Assembly (NCBI GenBank): GCA_935421135.1
Contig: OW285187.1
Coordinates: forward strand, 29,599,929 to 29,663,928
Origin: Bugulina stolonifera
Taxonomy: Eukaryota > Bryozoa > Gymnolaemata > Cheilostomatida > Bugulidae
Reading direction: 5' to 3'
Length of the DNA: 64,000 nt
Position numbers and translations under genes: made by a program. The notes below the pieces were generated by a model. It was given only the letters and a program-made list of their open reading frames with translations. It searched no databases and was not told where the DNA came from. The first letter of the stretch is position 1. Each line of letters begins with the position of its first letter. Positions 25,901 to 37,379 of this stretch are shown in pieces.

Positions 25901-28900
25901 TAAGCACTAAGACGCGTCTTAGTGCTTACCTTCTCTTTTTGGTATAATCACCAAGCCATTGCATATTTTCCCAAAGGTGCCAAGCTATTGGGGCTCCACG
26001 TCCAGCTCCACTTCTCACATCATTCTGAGCTGCCTTCACCTTAGTGTATGTATCCTTGATGTTTTTCCAACGCTTCTGAACCTCAGCAGCTGTAAATTAT
26101 AGCAACACATAAACCATCGAGTCTGTTTTAACATGATCATACCCAAACCATATTTAATGAATTGTTCGGTTTTAACAAAAAATATGCAACAATAGGGCAA
26201 CTTTCTCAAAAAGACTGTACAACAAGCTTAACTTTTACATATGTGCAATGACATGATTAGAACATGCGAGTTTTGAATCAATCGGAGTTGATGTCTCACC
26301 AAAAACAATAGAATGTTGAGAAATCAACCAAGTATTTATATAACACTGCTGCAAAGTACATCAAAGCCCCACCAATTTCAATTTGCTTTTAGAAAATAAT
26401 TCGGCCTCGAGTGTTGTTCAATTTTTGTATTTAAATTGAAAATATATATTAATAGTTTCCAAACGAAATAGTTACGTATATTTGAATTCGCATAAAAATT
26501 CAATTTTGATTTCGTAGCTGAGCAACACATTGCAAATATAACATTACCACATTCGTCGGCATATCCCCCAGCTCTCATTTGTTCAGCAACGAGAGCAAAG
26601 CAATTCTGACGAACACCTTTAACATCCTTGTAGGCTTTCAGGTTAACATCATATATAGGAGGCTGCTGTCTAACAAGATTGATTATCAACTCATCTCTAG
26701 CGTAATTGTGAGCCATGATGATGGAGAGCAGGTGAGTAAGTCAAATTTAAAATTAACAGCACAGTTGAGTTGATAGCAACTTGCAACTTGAGAGCACTCG
26801 TGAAGAAATGGAAAGGGAAATGTGTTGCAAGTATTAATATGCGACTCGCTGTTGTTCACTCGACCAATCATGGTGAGCCACCGCCGCGGTGACCAGGTCA
26901 AAGTTCGCACTGTTGAAACGAGGCCACGCCCACGGGCGGTGGCCGCGGCGGCGTGGTATGACGTAGCACTGTGGCACGTGCCACGCCGCCTGCCGCTCGC
27001 CGCGTGAAATAAACGGCAGTGTGAATGTCCCATTAGACTAACAACTCACTAGTGATCAGTTAGTTGCTAAATTTAGTAAACATAAGCACATGGGCAGTCA
27101 CACAGTGAATAACGGCTGAAAGATGATTTGACAATTAGGAAATCGCACTATTCCACACTCGCTCAATAGTTTATCAAGGCAATAGTAGGTTATTTAGCAC
27201 TTGCTATTGAAATGTTAAGTCAAAAGTGATATCGCATGTTTTAACCTTTGCTTGATATCCAGTATAAGCAGTGTGTTATCTACGAATGTACGTATGTAGC
27301 CTTGAAAGACGTATAAATACATTTGTAAATGTTCCAAAAGCGACGTAGAGTTAAATATCATCATTTTCTGTTCCAGAAAGGATCATTCAAGCTAGGTAAT
27401 CATCAGTTTAAGATATCTGATGATTCTCTGAACAGAACTAAAGTATCCAAACAGTTGGTAGAAGACACGCCCCCTAAGTCACATGACAGTCGTAAGTTTT
27501 GGACACCCCTGTATTACATACGCCATACATGACTAACTCACAATTTATGCATACGGGGTATATAGTCAAACTGAATCTGCATAATCAACTGCTGAAGAAT
27601 TTTATTGAAAGTAAAATGTATGTTACGAAGTATAGTGTCCTACTGCATAATATAATATTGTAATGGTTTCTGTGATTTGGTGCGGTCGTCCTTGGACGAC
27701 TATCGACCCAGAAATGAAGTGCCTATGAGTGGTAATAGGACCTCGCATTACATGAAAGATCGAGCGGTCTCAGTAGCCCAAATACTACCAAAGACGACCC
27801 ATCTGATCTCAAGTCCGGCCTTCAGACTATACAATGAAAGAGAGTAGTTCGACCTAGTAGGCGGTTCGCTAAGCGAATGACCTAGTAAAAGGAAGAGAAA
27901 GTCTCTGTATCAAGTATAGATGTGTCTTTATTGAAAGCCAAGTGTAGACTGAGACAATGAACAGTAAAACAGTGCCCTTTATATAGTATAAGGACTTCCG
28001 GCCGACGTGACGTCGGGAAAAGACGACGTGTGGTCGTCCGGAATTTGCGCAACAAGATGGCCGCCGGAAGCCCGACGGCCGACCCAAAATAGGTCGGGTT
28101 CTACAAAAGTTGCTTATAATGGTCCAATTCATGTACAAAATGAATATCAATGGATTCTGAGAGGTCGGGCCTCTGTACATGGGTATAAAAGGCATTAAAA
28201 AGACTTAGTAACATTCATGTAGTTATATACAGTTATATAGCGGAGCAATACATGAATAAGTAGTGAGTATTAACACATGGAGACACGTATGTAGACAGTA
28301 ATTAATGGTTTAGACATGCAATGCAGTTAAAGGTAAGTATACGAACACTAATTATGAGAATGTGAGTGTCAGATGAGTAGCGCTATAACAACTACTAAAC
28401 ACTTGGGGTGCGGTGGAGCTTCTTCCGGGAGTTGGAGTCGTATACAAATGTCCTGTACCATCACAATTGACAATATATAATGAACCCACAGGTTAGGAAT
28501 ATACGATACCACTTAACTCAGGAATTCATAAAGGCCCCATAATCAAGTAGTTGTATGCATATATACATATACAGTCATGTATATACATTGTTTATAGTAC
28601 ATAGTATATGGTACATGTAGGTCACACAATATGTGTAACCTACAAGTATATACACCCAATTCACCAAATTTTCAGAACATGGTCTTGGGACATGTAGAAC
28701 ACCAAATCAACCAAGAAATCATTTTTTTTTGTTGCAACCAGATAGTTCATTTTCATACTGGGACAGGGTAGTGTATTTACACGCACATATACATACATAT
28801 TTGTATCTTAGTATATACTTGTAGGCCTACATATACATGTACATGCACGCAGTGTATAAATTGTAAGCAACCGTCTAAATTGTTAACTAGCAATATTTCG

Positions 28901-31900
28901 CACTAAATAAAGTCATGGTTATATTCTATAGCTCGGTTTGAACAGCCGAGGAGAAAGAAAAGACAGATTCCAGTGCCTCCAGTATCTACTGTAGTAGAAC
29001 TAGCAATGATAGTAGACTACTCTGTATGGAGTCACATGTCGGTTGGTCGAGTTGCCTCTGACTTTACTACTGATCACATGGTCAACATACTATACTACTT
29101 CGCACAAGTGGCCAGAATTGTGAGTATATTCAACTACACAAGTCCTAGGATATTTTTATCTTATATAAATTAGGCCTGCAACGATGAATCGATAACGACT
29201 CTCGATACGATTAATTTGCAGTATTTTCAATATCGATTCATTGCACTCAATTTTCGATCCTTGTTAAATATATACTTAGTCTTGGTAATCCCAAGTTATC
29301 ACCATAGCATGGTGGCAGAGCGCTTGCGTTACAAACGTGTGGTCCTGAGTTCGAATCTCAGTGAAGCACAATTTTTTCTAGTAATTTTGTTGGCAATAAG
29401 TGGATAGCTATAAAATACATCATGTGCTAAGGTGTATTACTAATATAACATGCAATTTGTATTTGATATTCCACACAATTAGAAGGGTATGCTTCTGGAA
29501 TCTACTCATTCTACTCTTTTTGGTGATTCTAAAATGGAATTATCAACTCAACTACTACAACTGACAGTGTTCTAAAATGCTGTTGCGAAGAACTACTGCA
29601 ACGTAAATGGTATCGAATCGAATCGAAAAAATCGAAAAAGTTAATTGGCAGAATCGAAAAAAATCGAAACAGTATTTTGTGAATCGTTGCAGGCCTAATA
29701 TAAATGCGCCAGGACCAGGGCATGGTAGGCCTACATACAAGTAGCAATTTTATTAGTGTTAGTTCCAATAAAATCTCCAAATTTACAGCATTCCATGTAT
29801 TCTACGCTTTTGTATAGAGTCAAGTTTCTGATTTTTTACAATACTTCTGGGGAACCTTCTCATATATCAAACATGGGAATGCAACTCCTAGAGGAACAGC
29901 TATATCAAAAGGAAATCCAGAAACCTAAATAGTTGCTACAATATTTCTGATGCTTTGTGTATGAACTTATTGTCTCCTAATTTTAGATGGACACCCACTA
30001 CAGGTTAATGAGGAATGAGAATATTACCATCGGTGTTGCTTCAGCTGGTATAGTTATCATAACAGTAAGTAATCTATCCTTGCAATTGGATAATTAAAAC
30101 TAAAATCTGTATGCACATATGCTACATAATATAATAACAGTAAGTAGCCTAATTATGTACTAGCATATACATGTACATGTATACATTGTACATATACATT
30201 ATATTATCCTTGGATAGAAGTGTGCCATTACTGTATTATTGATATCTAGATGCAGTACTTAGATACAGCTGTACATACTATTAATTATCATGTTGTACAT
30301 CAAGGCTATCATCCAGGAGTCCATGACACCCTTTAGCTATACACCATCATAGGTATATTATAATATAACGTACCATTCTTCTCACAGTAGAAAGATGCTA
30401 AACAATAGAATTACATGCAAACTATGCTGTATGATATAGCAGTGTGCAATCAATTTCTTCCTTTCTATTACTGTTTGAACACAAGTACCATTATGGCATA
30501 TACATGTACTTACATGTAAGTAAGTGTATTGCTTGGAGTAACAGACAATATCTACTATAACTTTATGCCTGTGTCTCATAGACTAGCTCTAAGTTGAGAA
30601 ACCTAACTGAGGCTCATGTAGTCAATGGTAGGCTAGGGGCACAAACAACAATAGAAGGTTTGTCAGAATGGATGAACACAGCAGAAGCTAACAGAACACT
30701 GCCTAGAAGTGATCATACGATGCTCTTCACCAGGTTAGTAGACATGCTAGTACAAGTAGATATACACTGCACATGTAAATATTTTATACATGTTATACAG
30801 ATAGAGAGTTATACAGTATAGAAAGATGTAGTATGTTTTGAGGTGTAAGTTATATACAGTTATCCAGGGTGATGAGAACATCTGATCAGCTGTTTAGACC
30901 AGTATGTGATATTAGGTGGTGCACGGCTGTGTTAGTTACACGTACTAACATAAATAGTTTTCCTTATAAAATTGAGCTGCAGCAACTGAGAACAAGTGCT
31001 TTAGACACTTACATGTAGATAAACAAATAAATTCTTGTAAATTGTGCTACTCACATGATATGTTACATTGGAATGCTATTTTGTATACACAGGTATAACT
31101 TGTATACAGAGAGTACTGGGGAAGATGATATAGTAGGTATGTATGCTGAGAGTTTAACTACTAGATTTCCTTTATATTAAAACCTTATCTATCTGTTTGA
31201 AATGGACCTAAATTAGTCATAGGCATTATTTACTGGTATTTTCATGGATTTGAAACAAGTTTTGGACTGCTCAAAAATAAATTCCTTGCTAAAACTGCAT
31301 CATTATATAAAAAATAGCCAAGTCCCCTAACTATTCTATTTGCTAAAATCTACATGTATATTCCAGGCTTCAACAATTTTGTATGTTGTACTGGCAATTC
31401 CCTGTTGGTAGTCCCCTTGAACTCCCTATATACTTTTGACTCTTCTTTGACTCTTGCTTCTTAAAATTGCTTTTCATTTACTCTTACTCAGCTTTTTATT
31501 CGCGTCATCTGACGGCTTGATTCTAAATAAAGTTTTTTTAACATTGGTGATGTGTAGTCTTATTTGACTCTGGACAAGAGCTATGGTATGCTTGTTATGG
31601 ATTTCTATTCAACTGTCGTTCCATAAACCTTTTCAGGGTTCTTCTAAACACTTGTAGATCTAACTTTATTTACACTTCATGACAACTTCAACTCCAACTT
31701 CAACTTCTCTTCTACTTCTACTTCCTCTTCTCTTACTCTACCTCACTTCAACTTACTCAGTGTATATAGAAATCTCTTATATATCTATCTAAAACAGCTA
31801 TATGCGGCTAGAGCTACATGTGGCTAACTCATATAATATATGTAAAAGAAGCAACAGCTTCCCTAGCCTAACTTTTGACACCAGCTTGCAAAAAGATATC

Positions 31901-34900
31901 AACACTTCTAAAATCCACCACATTCTCCCCTCCTAGATGAGGTGTAGGTATTACCTACACCTACATCGATAAACACAATGGATAACCTGGTCATGAAAAT
32001 TAGAAGAAAGTTTTAGTATTTAAGTCCATTAGTTTCAAAACTTAGTTTCTACACAATTGTCTTGTCTGGTCTTTAGCACCAGCGGTAGCAGATACAAAGA
32101 TACTTCTTTGCCTCCTCAATATGTTTGAACATCACACCTGTGCTCACTTCAATGCTAGTAGTATACGTCCCACAAATAGAAGGTTAGAGACTCTTACAGG
32201 TTGCATTATACCATTCTACAGTAGACACTGGATACACCATCTGAATATCACACCAGTGCTCTCTTCAATGCAAGCAGCAGTATCGGTCCAACCAAGTAGA
32301 GGTTTAGAGGTTCCTATAGGTTGCATTAAACCGTGTTAAGTTACAGTAGACTTTGGATATGCCAGCTGAACATCAATATATAGTAGGCAACAGACAAGTA
32401 CCCCTTAGTTTGAAATCTCAGCTTTTATACCATTGTCCTGTTTCGTCTTTTGCACCATTAGTAGAGACAAGTGATTCTCGTGCCTCCTCAATAATATGTT
32501 TGAACATCACACCTGTGCTCACTTCAATGTTAGTAGTATTGATTCCACAAATAGAAGGTTAGAGGCTCCTATAGGTTGCATTATACCATTCTACCATAGA
32601 TTCTGGATACACCATCTGAACGACGAGATATAACAGGCACCAACAAACAGTACTCATGCAATTAAAATAATTATAAAAACTAAAATAAATACATAACACA
32701 ATAATTTCTATCCAATTGTCATTAGAGAGAAAGTATCCTCCAACTTCCTGGCTCACTACTCCTAGGTGTAGATCCTGATGAGCTATACACAGCTTGATAG
32801 GCTATGGCATAAACACCATGCTCACGCTGGACTCTTGCAAGATAGTCTACCCTATCCATCTAAGCATGACTTTCCGAATCAGTCGGTGTAATACGAGTTG
32901 TAAGTGTTGAGCAGTTAGAGTGTTTAGACAGAGATCCCACTGCTGCCACCAATGTTATGGATTTCTATTCAACTGTTGTTCCATAAACCTTTTCAGGGTT
33001 CTTCTAAACACTTGTAGATCTAGCTTTATTAACACTTCATGACAACTTCAACTCCAACTTCAACTTCTCTTCTACTTCTACTTCTACTTCTACTTCCTCT
33101 TCTCTTCTAACTCTATCTCACTTCAACTTACTCAGTGTATACAGAAATCTCTTATATATGTATCTAAAACAGCTATATGCAACTAGAGCTATATGTAGCT
33201 AACTCATATAATATGTGTAAAAGAAGCAACAGCTTCCTTAGCCTAACTTTTTACACCAGCTTGCAAAAAGATATCAACACTTCTAAAATCCACCACATGC
33301 TAATCAAAACTTTCAATCCCCAGAAACTCAAAACCTTTTTCAAGTTACCAAGGTCAACTACAAGTAGAGCTAAAATTGAATTATTTATCAATCACTAAAT
33401 ATTTACCTGTTCCAAAATTATATATCTAAAATACAGTATTAATATTGCCTTTCTCACTAACATTCTAATAATTCATAAAAACTTTTATTAAATGTGCATG
33501 CCACATATTTCTAGGCACTGCGTATCTCAGACGAATATGTCAGAGACGACAATCTATCTCAGTGGTAGAAGTTTCAGGCTTGCTTACTGAAGATGGACAT
33601 AGAGCTGCCCATGAACTTGGACACAGGTCAGTTCAATGTTTATTACTAATTGGATAAATTGTGCTCGTCAACTGCTATTACATCATATTTATGCTACGCT
33701 ACGTCACGTTACATTGCACTATGTAACGTCACACTACAGTATGTTACATTACGTAATGGTGCATTGCATTAAATTGCTAAATTGCGTTGCATTACATTAC
33801 ATGAAACAGCCTAGGTGCTAGACATGATGGAGATGGCAATGGCTGTGCTAACGACAACTACATTATGGGATCAACTACTGGCAGACGGACAAACCTGGCT
33901 CACAGATTCCAGTTTAGTTGCTGTTCTCAAAGGAGCTTCTATGCTACAGTATTAGAGTAAATATTGACTGCCTGTTCATCTTTTGCATTGTTCCTTGTAT
34001 TTTGTTCCTATTATATTGTCACATGTACATGTATGTGTGCTACTAGTGGCATATACTAGACATATCATAACATATTTTTTGCCCTGCAGTCTACAACATT
34101 GTAGCCGTGCATTGTATCGTATAATAATATAAGTAGTACATTATCCTGTACTATTATATTACTAAGTATATAAGATAACTTTTGTAACAATTGCTTTATA
34201 TTTAGATCCTAACTTAATTAGTCTTCAGAATTTATCTGACATTATACTCCATAGGATTGGTGGATGTCTAATGGAAGGAGTACCTGACCCAGATTATGAC
34301 TCTTCTATAGATACTAAAGTAGAAATGCACCAACCAGGAGTTATGTTCTCAGCTGATAATCAGTGCTATTTGGCAGAGGGAACTCATGCCTGTCCTAGCG
34401 TAAGTCTAAAAATAAGAAATTATTTTGATAGTATCCGTTATATCATCTACCTGTTGTGCATAGAAGTGCATGTACAAGGTATGTGTTAATAAACTAACTT
34501 TTCGCCTAATCAACAAACCACTGTGTGCTGCAACAAAGCTGTTACGGTGTTACAAGCTACATGTAAATATTGACTCATGAGTTACCACTGTCACTTTACA
34601 GTCATATCATGCTGCTAGCTAAACATTCAGAGAATCAATAGATGGTGTTAGTATAATAACCACAGGGACAAAATGTTATCGTAATTCCATGAGCTGTCAG
34701 ATTAACTGCCCTGCTTTTAAAACCTTGCTAGCTCGCAGTCCCTTTCATTATTGTTTTTGTGTAAGCATAAACCCTAAACATCTACATCTGCATACTGTCC
34801 TGGCAAAAAGTTGGAAATAAATTGCTTCTGCATAGCAAATATGTGATAATTACCTTTGAATGTAATGTACATGTAGTTAAATAATTAAAGAATAATAGGG

Positions 34901-37185
34901 TTTTTGGTCAGTGTTTTTGTTCTTGTTCATCACGAGTGTTTCCTAACAAGATATTCGGAGAAAGTTTGAAGTATTTTAAATATTTAGTGGGGCAACCTTT
35001 ATCAGCACTGACTGCCTGTATTCTTCTCAGCATCAATTTTGTGACGTTTTAGCAGTACTCGAGTGTAATTTGTGATTATGTAATCATTCTTAATTTTTGT
35101 TTTGAGTCTTTATTTGATGATGGGTTGTGCATAGCAACTTTATTTTCAAAATTGCCCAACAGTACAGCACAGATAGAACTCGAAATTCACCGTAGGCAGT
35201 ATAAAGAATCCAATATCAGGGGTGATCTGGGGAAGCATGGCTGTTAAAGGAAAAGGTGCACTGAGGAAAAGTACAACCAATCATCAAATGAAGACCTCAA
35301 AACAAAAATTGAAAATGCTTAATTATTAGAAAGACGTACACCTGAGTACTGCTAGGCTCTCGTAAAGTTGCCAAGAAAAATCGAGGGAGTCATTGCTAAC
35401 AAGGGTTATTCCACTAAATATTCAAAATATTCTAAGTTTTCTCAAAACATCTTTTTGTGAAACACTTGTGATGAATACTAACAAAAACTGACCAAAACTC
35501 TTCTTGCCCTTTGATTATTTAACAAAATTCAAAGATATCACTTATTTACTATGCAAAATCAATATATTCCAGACTTTTGCCAGGACTGTAGGTACATCAA
35601 CTGAAATAGTGAATGCACTATATGCAATACCTACAGTATATGCAGTTACACCTGCATGCTATTTTACACAAATATTCTATATTACAGACAACTTACACCG
35701 AGCAACGCACAAGCATATGCTTGAACCTGCACTGTCGGTCAGCGGTTGATGAGGATAGCTGCAGAGTGATGTTTAATCCAGCTGCCGATGGAACAGACTG
35801 TGGAAGTTCGGGCTGGTGTATGCAAGGCCGGTGTGTAGATAAGTTTGAGTCCCATTCACAACCTGACCAGAACTGCGATGGTAAGTAAATACCCTTCTTT
35901 TTTTTCTTGTTGCTCTTCTATCAGGCTTTTTACCGGAGCTTCCGCCGGATACTGATTTAGCGTATATATAAGTGAGTTCATCTTGCTATGCTAGTCAGTT
36001 GTTGAATAGGCTCTAATAAAGTCGAATTTTCTAACTCAACTCTACAGAGTCTTTTCTCTGAGAGAAGTAGTTTCAGCCTTGGTCCCTTTGGACCATTAGC
36101 CCGAGCTCATCCTCATCCCCACTCTCACATACCCTTCCATGAGTACCAGCATCGGGCCTATGCCCAGGATACAACACTAAGAGCTACAAAACTGTTCACT
36201 GTTTATGCAATGCTAGAAGTACAACTTGGTCGACTACTCTCAAGCACTTCCCACACTCGTGTAGTCATCGGTACTCGTGTGGTTTAGCTGAAAACATTGC
36301 AATACATGTGCTATGAACCAAATTCGTAACAGCAATGAATGGAGATCTACAATGTATCTATACAAATATTTTGTATATAATTATGTAAAATGCATACATG
36401 TATTCATATACACATTGTATAATATGGTATTTGTTGTAGTAACAAGCTGCTTTAGCGGTGAATCTCGGTGTATCTATGGTGTGAATATAGAAAACCCCTC
36501 ACTATACAGATGCTATGAGAATAGTGTTTCTTGCAATGGTATCCCAGACTGCTCTGATGGGTCAGATGAAATTGGTTGTAGTGAAGAAGGGTTCTGCCCT
36601 CCTGGATACACTAAATGTGTTCTTGGGTAATAGCTTAGAGTACTTCATGTGTCGACTTGGAGGAATACTGCTAGTATTTACACTGCTAGTATTTACACCG
36701 CTAGTACTTATGCTGCTAGTACTTGTGCTGAAAGCACTTTAGGTGTATCTGCTCCACGAGGTTTAGATTGCGCAGTGTGCTCTCCCATATTGCAGGAAGC
36801 TACTCTATGGTCCACGATTCTGTCATCTATCACAGTAATAATAAGTGGGTCAACTTGCGTAACATCTACAACTAGACGAGACATCCGTTGTTCCATGCAT
36901 AGTTTACACATACATTGTTAATCGATCTTAGACTAATGAATATAAGAATATTCCCAGACTGTTGTAAGGCTATGTGGACCCCACTTTATAGATTTTGTAA
37001 AACCTTTAGTAGGTTCTGCCAGCAGCTGCGGCGCTGACACTTATATGTTTATATTTATATCTAGAGAAGGTAAATGGAGCCTTGATAGCTATGTACCTCA
37101 ATACTGTGTACGCAACAGTTGGCTCTGTGATGGAAAAAATGACTGCACAGACAACTCTGATGAGAATGAACTTTGTTCCAAGTAG
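19968..37185 (+). CDS. Gene C: secreted ADAMTS-like metalloprotease with two LDLa modules, expanded by transposons
   Basis: Exons: 19968-20055, 20306-20634, 20744-20827, 27377-27491, 28932-29119, 29987-30064, 30582-30733, 31093-31136, 33515-33626, 33810-33956, 34255-34399, 35688-35880, 36440-36626, 37065-37185 (using the in-frame TAG). Total 1983 nt, about 660 residues. Signal peptide [20 protein letters not shown]; prodomain without any cysteine after the signal region; furin-type site RRKKRQ; zinc motif HELGHSLGARHD intact; disintegrin-like [11 protein letters not shown]; cysteine-rich [14 protein letters not shown]; LDLa1 with DCSDGSDE; LDLa2 with CDGKNDC and NSDENELC. The gene spans 17 kb against 8 kb for D only because of the Harbinger, solo LTR, hAT and small LTR insertions in introns 3, 4, 5 and 8. 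The true end may lie one exon further on (see the conserved block after LDLa2). Confidence 0.88.
21305..24572 (+). CDS. Harbinger transposase (DDE_Tnp_4-type nuclease), five exons
   Basis: Exons 21305-21564, 22901-23175, 23335-23541, 23718-23906, 24241-24572 join in phase to 1263 nt, about 420 residues, without stops. The N-terminal part carries [13 protein letters not shown] and [20 protein letters not shown], typical of Harbinger transposases before the catalytic core. The core shows [10 protein letters not shown] (first Asp, about residue 182), [16 protein letters not shown] (second Asp, residue 223 or 232) and RRTIENAFG (Glu, about 307), followed by RWRLL and LHNIV as in the family. The enzyme would cut and join the element ends, probably with help from the element's DNA-binding second protein. 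The first intron contains a partial tandem duplication (about 21740-22160). Confidence 0.9.
21738..22170. repeat. Internal duplication within the Harbinger transposase intron 1
   Basis: Two diverged copies of about 160 bp (from TTTGATTGTTAGTTATA, near 21738 and near 22004) share TTGGATTTTATTCCTGATAT and CAAGCATCATTATCAGAG. The motif ACATAGGTAATTTATTT, the exon 1 donor region, also recurs near 21890. The copies carry stops in most frames and are not needed for an open transposase, so I treat them as intronic. Confidence 0.6.
24573..24944. other. Convergent 3' ends inside the Harbinger element, with tandem repeats
   Basis: Between the two stop codons, ATCTTTAATTATCTTTGCAT units recur around 24580, 24625 and 24705 with TGTTTAAA spacers. 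This is a short AT-rich repeated region that probably holds both polyadenylation regions. No coding sequence is seen. Confidence 0.5.
24945..26716 (-). CDS. Harbinger-associated MADF (Myb/SANT-like) DNA-binding protein, three exons
   Basis: Minus-strand exons 26716-26548, 26089-25930 and 25584-24945 join in phase to 969 nt, about 322 residues. The N-terminal half is a MADF-type domain: [19 protein letters not shown], then [20 protein letters not shown], then [20 protein letters not shown] and [14 protein letters not shown]. The C-terminal half is Ser/Pro/Thr-rich and carries four tandem SPPPPVQ heptads encoded by a 21-bp repeat (25030-25110). Harbinger elements usually encode such a protein, which binds the element and helps bring the transposase to the nucleus and DNA. 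An inverted copy of exon 2 lies in its second intron, so the pre-mRNA could fold into a long hairpin. Confidence 0.85.
25697..26132. repeat. 436-bp spacerless palindrome duplicating MADF exon 2
   Basis: The sequence from GTTAAAACAGACTCGATGG to CCATCGAGTCTGTTTTAAC is symmetrical about 25914.5 (AAGACG|CGTCTT). Both arms read as reverse complements with no mismatch that I noticed. Each arm contains a full MADF exon 2 with its splice sites. The right arm is the one used by the minus-strand gene; the left arm places the same exon on the plus strand. Confidence 0.85.
27659..28472 (-). mobile_element. Solo LTR (minus orientation) in gene C intron 4
   Basis: Read on the minus strand, the 814-bp unit starts TGTCAATTGTGATGG and ends CCATTACA, the canonical TG...CA. 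It has a TATA box (ACTATATAAAGGGCAC) and, downstream, a polyadenylation signal (CAATAAAGACAC), as expected for R-U5. ATAT flanks both sides (4-bp duplication, weak in AT-rich DNA). Gene D intron 4 is about 1 kb shorter and lacks it. No internal retroelement genes are present. Confidence 0.65.
29171..29697. mobile_element. Non-autonomous hAT element in gene C intron 5 (8-bp TSD ATATAAAT)
   Basis: The 527-bp insert starts TAGGCCTGCAACGAT and ends with the exact reverse complement. ATATAAAT occurs on both sides (29163-29170, 29698-29705). Subterminal ATCGAT/AATCGAAAA repeats are typical of hAT relatives with this TIR. The paralogous intron in D (near 41940) is uninterrupted. The interior holds a tRNA-like Pol III module but no transposase. 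Confidence 0.92.
29303..29368 (+). repeat. tRNA-like Pol III module inside the hAT element
   Basis: TGGCAGAGCGC (A box) and GTTCGAATC (B box) are 25 nt apart, and the B box is framed by a perfect 5-bp T-stem (CTGAG/CTCAG). No acceptor stem can be paired, so this is probably a SINE head nested in the transposon rather than a working tRNA gene. Confidence 0.5.
31230..31292 (+). repeat. Fragment of the SINE-like repeat also found at 7250-7310
   Basis: GGTATTTTCATGGATTTGAA with following GGACTGCTCAAAAATAAATT matches the right end of the fold-back unit in gene A intron 12. It is a dispersed fragment in gene C intron 8. Confidence 0.6.
31593..33297 (-). mobile_element. Small non-autonomous LTR retrotransposon (TRIM-like), minus strand
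   Basis: Direct repeats of 330 and 345 bp (31593-31922, 32953-33297) flank about 1.0 kb of non-coding sequence. They differ mainly by expansion of a CTTCTA tract. On the minus strand the LTRs run TGTGGTGGATTTTAG...CCATAACA and include a TATATAAGAG box and an AATAAAG signal. The sequence after the 5' LTR, TTGGTGGCAGCAGTGGGATC, resembles a tRNA primer-binding site, and AGGAGGGGAGAA just before the 3' LTR is a polypurine tract. TGCT flanks both ends (31589-31592, 33298-33301), and gene D shows the empty site near 44685. No gag or pol frames are present. Confidence 0.88.
32120..32600. repeat. Three diverged ~100-bp repeats inside the TRIM-like element
   Basis: Units near 32122, 32240 and 32497 share GAACATCACACCTGTGCTCA-type starts, then AATAGAAGGTTAGAG and CCTATAGGTTGCATTA. 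They make up most of the non-coding interior and would not be translated. Confidence 0.65.
33640..33805. repeat. Degenerate pentanucleotide repeat (TACGT/TGCAT type), gene C intron 9
   Basis: Runs of ACGTTACATTGCACTATGTA-like pentamers fill the intron between the two halves of the zinc motif. Gene D has the same repeat in the same intron (45110-45225), so it predates their separation. Confidence 0.65.
35908..36176 (+). mobile_element. Probable solo LTR in gene C intron 12
   Basis: The 269-bp unit starts TGTTGCTCTTC and ends GGATACAACA, has TATATATAAGTGAG followed by AATAAAGTCG, and shares CTATCAGGCTTTTTA with the LTR-like segment at 38735-39165 (opposite strand). The duplication of flanking bases is not evident, so the boundaries are tentative. 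Confidence 0.45.
36655..36735. repeat. Minisatellite (CTAGTATTTACACTG-type), intron 13 of gene C
   Basis: About five units of CTAGTAnTTAYrCYG lie just after LDLa1. Gene D carries the same array at 47275-47340, again ancestral to both copies. Confidence 0.65.
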
Positions 37186-37379
37186 GTGTAGCGAACTCCA
37201 AAACTTCTGTTATTCTTGCAAATTGTAGTTCTTCGTCAAAGTAACATAATAATTCCAGCGAGGTAGCATAGCATGCGTCCACAAGCAAGCACTAGTACAC
37301 ATAGTATGTCCCTTTACTCTAGTTACTTGCTAGTAATAGGTCACATGACCATAAATATGTCATGCTTCATAGTTCCTGT

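Larger units (their letters stand above)
21001..27032. mobile_element. Complete PIF/Harbinger DNA transposon in gene C intron 3 (TSD TTA)
   Basis: The element starts TGGGACATTCACACTGCCGT and ends with its exact reverse complement. The terminal inverted repeats are identical over 45 bp. TTA flanks both sides (20998-21000, 27033-27035), the usual PIF/Harbinger target duplication, and the same intron in gene D reads straight through as an empty site (near 40872). Subterminal regions are strongly GC-rich and repeat ATTCACACTGC. It carries a spliced transposase (plus) and a MADF/Myb-like gene (minus) transcribed towards each other, the standard two-gene Harbinger layout. Perfect termini and open frames suggest recent activity. 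Confidence 0.95.

Noticed and set aside
29303..29368. Possible tRNA gene
   Set aside because: Good A and B boxes and T-stem, but no acceptor stem pairing, and it lies inside a hAT element.
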